Part shown: positions 5,307 through 10,832 of the stretch, piece after piece | How positions within the stretch are numbered: position 1 is the first letter of the stretch | Layout of the letters: each line of letters opens with the position of its first letter | Source: Candidatus Nitrosopumilus sp. | GTDB taxonomy: Archaea > Thermoproteota > Nitrososphaeria > Nitrososphaerales > Nitrosopumilaceae | Direction of reading: 5' to 3' | NCBI GenBank assembly: GCA_029880665.1 | Contig: JAOUNZ010000019.1 | Coordinates: 1-10,832, forward strand | Length of the DNA stretch: 10,832 nt | Made by a program: the position numbers and the translations under genes | The notes under the pieces: generated by a model | Told to the model about the DNA's origin: nothing | What the model saw: the letters and a program-made list of their open reading frames with translations, nothing else | Databases searched by the model: none

Positions 5307-6413
5307 ATGTACTTGACTCAAAATAAACTAAAGTTTGGTATACAAAACGGATTAAATGTTGCAAGAGCCGGTTACACCGAAGATCAAATCCTGACAGCTT
5401 GCATGCTTGCTGATAAAACAGGTTATGATTCAATTTTCTATATGGATCACACAAATGTTCCTCAATGGAAAAATGCAACCGTGCTAGATCCATGGGTCAT
5501 GTTATCTGCAATTGCTGCAGTTACCAACAATGTTGAGTTAGGAACGTGTGTTACTGATGCAATCCGAAGACACCCATCTAATATTGCACTGGCTGCAATT
5601 ACTCTTGATAGAATTTCAAAGGGTAGAGCAATACTTGGAATTGGTGCGGGTGAGGCACAAAACCTAAAAGAATTCTGCATCCCATTTGAAAAACCAGTTT
5701 CAAAATGGGAAGAGCAGATTGAGGTCATTCATACACTATACAAATCAACCCCTGATGCAACTGTGGACTATAAGGGAAAATACTATCAGCTTGAGGGTGC
5801 ATGTTTACAGGCTTCTCCGATTAGAAAACCACGTCCACCAACTTATATGGCATCTGGCGGCAAAAGAACTCTTGAATTAACTGGCAAACTAGGTGACGGA
5901 TGGTTGCCAATTGGTTATACCCCTGAACTCTTTGAAGATCATGCTGCTCAAATTAAAGATTCTATGAATAAAAACAACAGGACCCAAGAAGAAAAAGACA
6001 ACTTCCAATATGCTCTTGACATTGATGTGTATTTTTCAGAAGACGCGGAAGAATCCTGGGCAAAAATGAAGGAAGCCGTTAAGGTTAGCTTGTTCAAGCC
6101 CGAAGTTCTAAGAGTGCATGGGCTAAAAGAGATCGAGGGATTTGACTTTGTAAAATACTTCACAGAATATTCAATGTCTGATCAAAGTTGGATTGTAAAG
6201 ATGAGAGAGGCCGCAACAAAAATCCCGGACAAAGTTGCACGCTCGTCCACTGCAGTGGGAACTCCTGAAGATATTATTCCAACCTTTGAGAGATTCATGG
6301 ATGCAGGTGTTAACCACTTTGTGATTAGATTCTGGGGTAAGAACTATTTTGGCTCTATTGATAAATTTGCAAGCCATGTAATGCCTGCATTGAGAGAAAA
6401 AGCCAAAAAATAG
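5307..6413 (+). CDS. LLM-class F420-dependent oxidoreductase (Mer-like)
   Basis: A 368-residue TIM-barrel protein of the bacterial-luciferase-like superfamily, probably using coenzyme F420. The N-terminal strand is KLKFGIQNGLN (7-17). DHTNVPQW (47-54) follows, and then the hallmark LGTCVTDAIRRHPSNIALAA with TLDRISKGRAILGIGAGEA. Middle and C-terminal segments typical of the family are KPRPPTYMASGG, LGDGWLP, GTPEDIIPTFERFMDAGVNHFVIRFWG. It resembles methylene-tetrahydromethanopterin reductase and F420-dependent dehydrogenases, but the substrate cannot be read from the sequence; naming it mer would be over-calling. ATG 5307 is the first start and is preceded by an AT-rich TAAACTTTTTATT box (5277-5289). 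It follows the ADH gene by 91 bases with terminator-like T-tracts between, so the two are probably separate transcripts. Confidence 0.88.
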   Translation: MYLTQNKLKFGIQNGLNVARAGYTEDQILTACMLADKTGYDSIFYMDHTNVPQWKNATVLDPWVMLSAIAAVTNNVELGTCVTDAIRRHPSNIALAAITLDRISKGRAILGIGAGEAQNLKEFCIPFEKPVSKWEEQIEVIHTLYKSTPDATVDYKGKYYQLEGACLQASPIRKPRPPTYMASGGKRTLELTGKLGDGWLPIGYTPELFEDHAAQIKDSMNKNNRTQEEKDNFQYALDIDVYFSEDAEESWAKMKEAVKVSLFKPEVLRVHGLKEIEGFDFVKYFTEYSMSDQSWIVKMREAATKIPDKVARSSTAVGTPEDIIPTFERFMDAGVNHFVIRFWGKNYFGSIDKFASHVMPALREKAKK

Positions 6414-6473
6414 AGAGCATATTTTATCATATCTCGAATAGAAAATAATTTACTCTACTTGCTTCCATGTTGT

Positions 6474-6707
6474 ATGATGGATGATGACCTTCCAGAGTCT
6501 GTAAGAAAATGTCTTGATATTTTAGATGAAAATGTCGAAATTTTAGCCGACTTGGAGTTTGATCTGGATGATGAAAAGGAAGACGAACTAACGCCAAACA
6601 TGGAACTTCACAATCTGTATGATATGACTGAAGATGTCGCACAATCTGCAAAAATCAAACGTGCTGAATCAAATCTTGCAAGAAGGCAATCTGAGGATTC
6701 TCTATGA
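6474..6707 (+). CDS. Small acidic protein of unknown function (77 aa)
   Basis: Not recognised. The product is mostly helical in character and strongly acidic (MMDDDLPESV at the start; DLEFDLDDEKEDEL in the middle), with a mixed-charge C-terminal helix rich in Arg/Lys/Glu. It has no Cys pair, signal or membrane segment after the chosen start. ATG 6474 is preferred over TTG 6459 because an AAAATAATTTA box (6442-6452) is centred about 27 bases upstream. The TTG version would add LPCC at the front. Its stop overlaps the stop of the convergent basic protein by 6 bases. Confidence 0.65.
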   Translation: MMDDDLPESVRKCLDILDENVEILADLEFDLDDEKEDELTPNMELHNLYDMTEDVAQSAKIKRAESNLARRQSEDSL

Positions 6708-7109
6708 TTTGTGCGGTCTCTTGTTTTTGGCCTTTGTGAATGCCTTTACTTTGCGTTTGTTTTTTTGCTTTTCTATTCTCTTTCTTGTACGCTCTGTTGC
6801 GTTTGTTGCTCCCTGAATGATTTTGGTTTTGCTTCCGTCCCTAAGCATAATCTCTTTTCCTTTGAATCTAAATTCAATGTCTCTGCATTTGACATAATAT
6901 TTTGTTAGACAAAAAAATATCCTGTTATTTGTACCGTGCATGTCTCTGACTTCTCTAGATTTTTTTAATTCGTTGAGAATGTTTCGCAGTATGCCCTTTT
7001 CAATGTCTGTTATCCTATACAGTTCACGAAACCAGATGAATTTTGAATTTGAACCCCATTCTTCTAAAGTGTCTAGAACTTTTTGCGTGGCTTCCTCATA
7101 CACATCCAT
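6702..7109 (-). CDS. Winged-helix-like protein with a basic tail (135 aa)
   Basis: Unknown family. Residues 1-75 look like a winged helix: a first helix (YEEATQKVLDTLEEWG), then FIWFRELYR and ITDIEKGILRNILNELKKSREV as a helix-turn-helix with a recognition-like helix, and a wing strand RIFFCLTKYYV. Residues 105-135 are extremely basic (RTRKRIEKQKNKRK and following), typical of a flexible nucleic-acid-binding tail. A role in transcription, chromatin or RNA binding is inferred. ATG 7109 has a CTAAATTT box about 25 bases upstream, so a leaderless start. It is tail-to-tail with the acidic protein; the opposite charges of the two are noted, but interaction is not shown. Confidence 0.7.
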   Translation of the reverse strand: MDVYEEATQKVLDTLEEWGSNSKFIWFRELYRITDIEKGILRNILNELKKSREVRDMHGTNNRIFFCLTKYYVKCRDIEFRFKGKEIMLRDGSKTKIIQGATNATERTRKRIEKQKNKRKVKAFTKAKNKRPHKS

Positions 7110-7218
7110 CTGTTTTTCTCTATTGCTCCCAAATTTAGCAATTTAGATTAATGAAATGTTTGGATGAAAAAAGTCGAATTTCTGAAACGAGTGTTGATTA
7201 TTTTTGTAACTAAATGTT

Positions 7219-7308
7219 ATGGGAGTAAAGTTTAGTGAATACGCAGAACTAGAATGTAAAATTCTAGAAATCAATTCATTGGCCAAAGAACTAGATTCTG
7301 ATGACTAG
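7219..7308 (+). CDS. Possible 29-aa peptide
   Basis: ATG 7219 to TAG 7306-7308, with a stop codon (TAA 7207) four codons upstream, so the start is fixed. The peptide (MGVKFSEYAELECKILEINS, then 9 more ending in DSDD) would form one amphipathic acidic helix. A T-rich TTATTTTT (7198-7205) is a poorly placed promoter. No family is known. It ends one base before the stop of the minus-strand remnant. Confidence 0.3.
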   Translation: MGVKFSEYAELECKILEINSLAKELDSDD

Positions 7309-7309
7309 T

Positions 7310-7570
7310 TCATCGCTTTGACTTTTTCTTTAACTCCTTTATTCTTGATTTTGTTACCTTTGCAGACTGTTTTTGGTTATACTACATCTTGTTTGCCAAT
7401 GAATCAATCTGTTTGATAATATCTGATTGCATTTCAGATGATCTTGTTTTTAGGAGTTTGCCTCTTAATTTTTTCAGCTGATTTGAATATGAATCAAAAT
7501 TGTCTTTCAGCTCATCAAGATACTGATCTTTCAGTCTTTTTTTGACTGTCTTGTATTTTAGTGGTTTTGA
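7310..7570 (-). pseudogene. Decayed small Lys-rich coiled-coil gene: no start, in-frame TAG
   Basis: On the minus strand one frame reads 62 clearly protein-like codons from 7570 (SKPLKYKTVKKRLKDQYLDE, then heptad-like Leu/Lys/Asp text) to a TAG at 7384-7382. It continues in the same frame for 23 equally protein-like, Lys-rich codons (SAKVTKSRIKELKKKSKR at the end) to a TGA at 7312-7310. No ATG, GTG or TTG exists between the upstream TAA (7591) and internal Met47. A TATA-like box at about 7580-7588, shared with the divergent PNPOx-like gene, would place the transcript start near codon 4. This looks like a gene for a small basic coiled-coil protein that has lost its start codon and gained an amber stop, perhaps CAG to TAG. 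A non-standard start is the alternative. Confidence 0.45.
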
Positions 7571-7579
7571 TGATCTGGA

Positions 7580-7588
7580 TTTATAATA
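7580..7588. promoter_or_regulatory. TATA region upstream of the PNPOx-like gene, readable on both strands
   Basis: TTTATAATA is centred 25 bases before ATG 7609, as expected for a leaderless start. On the minus strand the same bases read TATTATAAA and could have served the decayed gene ending at 7310. Confidence 0.55.
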
Positions 7589-7608
7589 TTATTTCCTTGA
7601 ACTACCGC

Positions 7609-8241
7609 ATGCAGCTGGTTGGAATACTTCAGATTAAATCATATGAAAAAATAAAAGAGTTTCTTGACGAAGAACATGTTGGACGCCTATCAAGCATAGA
7701 TCAAAACGGATTTCCACAAATAATTCCCATGAATTTTGTATTTCTTAACGACGTAGTCTATATGCACTCTCACATAAGAGGTGAAAAATTAGATAATATC
7801 TCTAGGAACAACCGCGTAGGATTTGAGGCCGACAGGGAATTGGAATTTCTTCCCTCTTATTTTGAGGATCCACACAATGCATCTCTAGCAGATACGCTGT
7901 ACATCAGTGTTGTAATAAAAGGAATTGCAACTTTTGTATCTGACAGAGAAGAAAAAACACTCGCACTAAACGGACTGATGAAAAAATACCAGCCTGAAGG
8001 AAAATACGATCCAATACAACTTGATATGCGTGTTCTAGACGCAGTCAGCGTAATTAAGATCATCCCACAAACCCTTTATGGGAAATATAAAATCGGACAG
8101 CATCTCAAACCTGAAGATAAATTAAAACTGGCCCAAAACATATTGAAAAAAAATTCACCTACTGCAAAACAAACTCTGGAAATTATGGGCTTTAAGATAA
8201 CTGAAAATGGATTGGAAATGATCGATGAGCCGATATGGTGA
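7609..8241 (+). CDS. Pyridoxamine 5'-phosphate oxidase-like flavin split-barrel protein
   Basis: A 210-residue protein of the FMN-binding split-barrel superfamily (Pyridox_ox_2 / NimA-like). The family block is clear: GRLSSIDQNGFPQIIPMNFV, then VVYMHSHIRGEKLDNISRNN and VGFEAD (about residues 24-73). The rest covers ISVVIKGIATFV, a helix with LNGLMKKYQPEGKY, and a C-terminal extension of about 60 residues (KYKIGQHLKPEDKLKLAQNI and following) outside the core fold. Cofactor (FMN or F420) and substrate cannot be told. The frame opens at GTG 7561, but ATG 7609 is preferred: the TATA box lies 25 bases upstream, and the extra 16 residues would overlap the promoter. It stands alone, with a 350-base gap before uvrB. 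Confidence 0.82.
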   Translation: MQLVGILQIKSYEKIKEFLDEEHVGRLSSIDQNGFPQIIPMNFVFLNDVVYMHSHIRGEKLDNISRNNRVGFEADRELEFLPSYFEDPHNASLADTLYISVVIKGIATFVSDREEKTLALNGLMKKYQPEGKYDPIQLDMRVLDAVSVIKIIPQTLYGKYKIGQHLKPEDKLKLAQNILKKNSPTAKQTLEIMGFKITENGLEMIDEPIW

Positions 8242-8494
8242 AAACCAGCACTTTAAGATAATCTCAGAGACACAATCCACATGATTTGAAACCTTGACAA
8301 AATTATGAAGTATCTGTTTAAATTCAAACTAGTGTCTTCTGTATGTGCTAGTTAATTTGAAATGTTGTTTTCTATTATGATACTTTTTCTGTGTTGAATA
8401 TTTTATAATCTAACTGACTGAAATTACGAGGCAATGCCATCACTCTGTTTTATCTTTTCTACTCTGATTTTTGATTCTTGTTTTAATCTTCTTG

Positions 8495-8513
8495 ACATCA
8501 AAAAATTTGATGT
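8495..8513. repeat. 19-bp palindrome upstream of uvrB
   Basis: ACATCAAA-AAA-TTTGATGT is a perfect inverted repeat with 8-bp arms. It lies about 50 bases upstream of the uvrB TATA box. It could be a regulator site or a weak terminator-like fold. Confidence 0.45.
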
Positions 8514-8550
8514 TGACTCTTATTCTTTGTAAACCTTGGGTGATGGCTAT

Positions 8551-8587
8551 ACGATCGTTAGCTATAAGTTCAGTTTCAGACGATCGT
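8551..8587 (+). promoter_or_regulatory. uvrB promoter: TATA box between twin ACGATCGT palindromes
   Basis: CTATAAG (8562-8568) is centred 28 bases before TTG 8593, as for a leaderless mRNA. The self-complementary octamer ACGATCGT occurs on both sides, at 8551-8558 (just upstream of the box) and 8580-8587 (at the expected transcription start), 29 bases apart. A repressor bound there would cover TBP/TFB or the start site. That role is inferred from position only. Confidence 0.5.
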
Positions 8588-8592
8588 AACTG

Positions 8593-10545
8593 TTGCAACA
8601 AATCAAAAGATTTGAACTGGTGTCTGAATATGGTCCTACAGGTGATCAACCAAAGGCAATTGATATGCTAGTTGAAGGTGTAAAGAAAGGCTCTGTTCAG
8701 ACATTGTTAGGTGTAACTGGCAGTGGTAAGACTTTCTCGATTGCAAATGTCATTGCAAGAACAGGCAAAAACACTCTGGTAATTTCTCATAATAAAACTC
8801 TGGCAGCCCAGCTGTATGCTGAATTAAAGCAATTCTTTCCCAAGAACAATGTGGGTTATTTTGTCTCTTATTATGACTATTATCAACCTGAAAGCTACTT
8901 GCCGCAGACTGATACCTACATTGAAAAAGACACTCAAATCAATGAGAAAATTGAAAAACTTCGACTAGAGGCCACTGCAATGCTGCTCTCTGATGAACCA
9001 ACTATCATCGTATCAACTGTATCTTGCATTTACTCCCTTGGAAATCCACAAGACTGGAAAGACTTGGCAATTCTGATTGCCAGTGGTGATCTGATTAAAC
9101 GAAATGAGATTATTCGAAAGCTGGTTGATGCAAGATACGAACGAAACGATACTGAAGTAGCACCTGGAAATTTCCGAGTTAAGGGAGATACAATTGATGT
9201 CATTCCTGCATATTCTGAAGATATGGTAAGAATCTCAATGTTTGGTGATGAGATTGAAAAAATAACTTTACTTGACCATGTCTCATTAAAAGAAAAAAAG
9301 AAATTATCCCAAATGAAAATTTTCCCTGCAAAACACTATCTGATTGCAAAAGATGTTAGAGAGAGAGCTGTCAAATCAATCAAAGAAGAACTGGAGAAAA
9401 GATTGCCTGAATTAAATGAATTAGAAAAACAAAGGCTAGAGATGAGAACAAACTATGATCTTGAGATGATTGAGGAATTGGGATATTGCTCTGGTATTGA
9501 AAATTATTCTAGACACTTTGATGGTAGAAAGTCTGGAGAAAAGGCATTTTGCCTGATGGATTTTTTTGGAGATGATTATCTTTTGGTAATTGATGAATCC
9601 CATGTTACTTTGCCCCAGCTTCATGGTATGTACAAAGGTGATCACTCAAGAAAAAACGAGCTAGTCACATACGGGTTCAGACTTCCAAGTGCATTTGATA
9701 ACCGCCCTCTGAAATTTGAAGAATTTGAAGATTATATCAAAAATACTATTTTTGTATCTGCCACACCATCAGAGTATGAACAAAAAATTTCTACTACTAT
9801 TGCAGAACAACTAGTCAGACCTACTGGCTTGCTTGATCCAAAAATCGAAGTCAGGCCAACAAAAGATCAAATGGATGATTTAATCAAAGAAATTCAGAAA
9901 AGATCATCTAATTCTGAGCGTGTTCTGGTCACCACTCTTACTAAAAGAATGGCTGAAGATTTGGCAGAGTATCTGTCAAAAAAGCAGGTCAGAGTCAGAT
10001 ACATGCACTCCGAGATTGAAGGACTGCAACGAACTGAGATAATCAGACAGCTGCGAATGGGTGAATTTGATGTTCTAGTTGGGATCAACCTGCTTCGAGA
10101 GGGGCTTGATATTCCGGAAGTTTCCCTGGTTGCAATTTTGGATGCAGACAAAGAAGGATTCTTGAGAAATTCTACCAGCTTAATTCAAACATGTGGTCGT
10201 GCCGCAAGAAATGTCAACGGCACTGTTATAATGTATGCCAATACTACTACCCAATCCATGAAAAATACTATTAATGAGACTAACCGTCGTAGGGAAAAAC
10301 AAATTCAATACAATAAAGAACATCACATCACTCCTAGAACGATAATTAAACCAGTTCCTGAACAGGAAACAACACTAGATGATTCAAAATTAAAGTCTCT
10401 TCATGACCTTGCTGCTGATGTTATTGACTTGGAAGCCCAAATGAAAAAATATTCAGAAGATTTAGATTTTGAAAAAGCAATAGAATGCAGAGACAGAATA
10501 AAAAGAATAGAAAAGGAGATTCAGTACAAAGATGACCGAAAATAA
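8593..10545 (+). CDS. uvrB: Excinuclease ABC subunit B
   Basis: DNA-damage-loading helicase-like ATPase of bacterial-type nucleotide excision repair; it receives damaged DNA from UvrA and positions UvrC. The 650 residues span the whole family. Visible motifs are the start signature [17 protein letters not shown] (7-23), Walker A GVTGSGKT (40-47), the damage-wedging beta-hairpin with [20 protein letters not shown] (93-112), DESH (334-337), a helicase motif VI of QTCGRAARN (532-540; most UvrB have QTIGRAARN), and a C-terminal UVR domain ([19 protein letters not shown]) that contacts UvrA/UvrC. The start is TTG 8593, the only start that keeps the N-terminal signature and fits the TATA box. Its 3' end overlaps uvrA by 14 bases. 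UvrABC in archaea is generally viewed as acquired from bacteria. Confidence 0.97.
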   Translation: MQQIKRFELVSEYGPTGDQPKAIDMLVEGVKKGSVQTLLGVTGSGKTFSIANVIARTGKNTLVISHNKTLAAQLYAELKQFFPKNNVGYFVSYYDYYQPESYLPQTDTYIEKDTQINEKIEKLRLEATAMLLSDEPTIIVSTVSCIYSLGNPQDWKDLAILIASGDLIKRNEIIRKLVDARYERNDTEVAPGNFRVKGDTIDVIPAYSEDMVRISMFGDEIEKITLLDHVSLKEKKKLSQMKIFPAKHYLIAKDVRERAVKSIKEELEKRLPELNELEKQRLEMRTNYDLEMIEELGYCSGIENYSRHFDGRKSGEKAFCLMDFFGDDYLLVIDESHVTLPQLHGMYKGDHSRKNELVTYGFRLPSAFDNRPLKFEEFEDYIKNTIFVSATPSEYEQKISTTIAEQLVRPTGLLDPKIEVRPTKDQMDDLIKEIQKRSSNSERVLVTTLTKRMAEDLAEYLSKKQVRVRYMHSEIEGLQRTEIIRQLRMGEFDVLVGINLLREGLDIPEVSLVAILDADKEGFLRNSTSLIQTCGRAARNVNGTVIMYANTTTQSMKNTINETNRRREKQIQYNKEHHITPRTIIKPVPEQETTLDDSKLKSLHDLAADVIDLEAQMKKYSEDLDFEKAIECRDRIKRIEKEIQYKDDRK

Positions 10546-10832
10546 ATTAAAAATCCGTGGAGCACGACATCACAACCTAAAAAATATTGATATTGACATT
10601 CCAAAAAACAAACTAGTTGTAATCAGTGGATTGTCTGGTTCTGGAAAATCAACACTGGCATTTGACACAATATATGCTGAAGGCCAGAGACGATATGTGG
10701 AATCCCTGTCTGCATATGCCAGGCAGTTTCTGGAGATGATGGATAAACCTGACGTTGACTCTATTGAGGGTCTTTCACCTGCAATTGCCATCCAACAAAA
10801 AACCACAAGCAAGAATCCTCGCTCCACAGTTG
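10532..10832 (+). CDS. uvrA: Excinuclease ABC subunit A, N-terminal part (cut by window end)
   Basis: Damage-recognition ATPase of nucleotide excision repair, working with UvrB. One hundred codons are visible from ATG 10532. They include [17 protein letters not shown] (8-24), Walker [10 protein letters not shown] (33-41), and [20 protein letters not shown] with [30 protein letters not shown], all standard for UvrA ABC domain 1. GGAG at 10515-10518, 13 bases before the ATG, may act as a ribosome binding site inside uvrB. The overlap with uvrB implies one transcript and coupled translation. The rest of the gene lies outside the window. Confidence 0.96.
   Translation, partial: MTENKLKIRGARHHNLKNIDIDIPKNKLVVISGLSGSGKSTLAFDTIYAEGQRRYVESLSAYARQFLEMMDKPDVDSIEGLSPAIAIQQKTTSKNPRSTV

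Larger units (their letters stand above)
7110..7608. other. Intergenic stretch with small or decayed genes
   Basis: Holds the promoter of the winged-helix-like gene, a possible 29-aa ORF (7219-7308), the minus-strand gene remnant (7310-7570) and the TATA region before 7609. No structured RNA gene is recognisable. Confidence 0.55.
8242..8592. other. Intergenic region upstream of uvrB
   Basis: AT-rich and without a convincing gene. It contains an 8-bp-arm palindrome (8495-8513), two ACGATCGT octamers (8551-8558 and 8580-8587) and the uvrB TATA box. A minus-strand frame that runs into uvrB looks like a shadow. No RNA gene is visible. Confidence 0.6.

Noticed and set aside
5307..6413. Naming the LLM-class gene mer (methylene-H4MPT reductase)
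   Set aside because: The superfamily is broad and nothing seen in the sequence fixes the substrate.
8440..8649. 69-aa minus-strand open frame across the uvrB start
   Set aside because: It runs antisense into the conserved uvrB N-terminus and the promoter; no promoter or motif of its own.
1..10832. CRISPR arrays, tRNA/rRNA genes, insertion sequences, integrases
   Set aside because: Intergenic stretches were read for regular spaced repeats, cloverleaf-like GC-rich patches and transposase motifs; none was seen.

Overview
The window looks like a piece of chromosome from an ammonia-oxidising archaeon of the Nitrososphaerota (Nitrosopumilus/Nitrosarchaeum-like). The reasons are the low GC content, an F420-type luciferase-like oxidoreductase, a DUF4147/MOFRL glycerate kinase, an archaeal beta-CASP-like metallo-beta-lactamase protein and a bacterial-type uvrB-uvrA pair. 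Start codons (often TTG) commonly lie about 25-28 bases after a TATA-like box, as expected for leaderless archaeal transcripts. This assignment comes from gene content and style; no search was run.

Layout. Bases 7-624 (minus) hold purN. It is divergent from an MBL-fold RNA/DNA-processing-type hydrolase (683-1663, plus), and one TATA element appears to serve both. Bases 1656-2262 hold a compact group of very small Cys-rich, probably metal-binding proteins: a 78-aa minus-strand protein, a 34-aa minus-strand ORF overlapping its start, and a divergent plus-strand mini-protein that reads well only across a one-base frame change. All three share a C-x4-C-x-C signature. Bases 2267-3544 (minus) encode glycerate 2-kinase. 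Bases 3545-4270 are poor in genes and contain AT-rich palindromes and possible gene debris.

Bases 4271-5215 (plus) encode a short iron-type alcohol dehydrogenase in which one of the four classical metal ligands is Gln. Bases 5307-6413 (plus) encode an F420-dependent LLM-class oxidoreductase. A small acidic protein (6474-6707, plus) runs tail-to-tail into a basic, winged-helix-like protein (6702-7109, minus). Bases 7110-7608 hold a 29-aa ORF and an apparently decayed minus-strand gene with no recognisable start and an in-frame TAG. Bases 7609-8241 (plus) encode a PNPOx-like flavin split-barrel protein. Bases 8593-10545 hold uvrB, overlapping the start of uvrA, which runs off the window.

How the genes fit together. 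Most are single-gene transcription units with their own leaderless promoters, and there is no strong functional theme. The clear exceptions are uvrB-uvrA (nucleotide excision repair, overlapping genes) and the small Cys-rich cluster. The most interesting signals are that Cys-rich cluster with its apparent frameshift, the twin ACGATCGT palindromes around the uvrB TATA box, and the decayed gene at 7310-7570.
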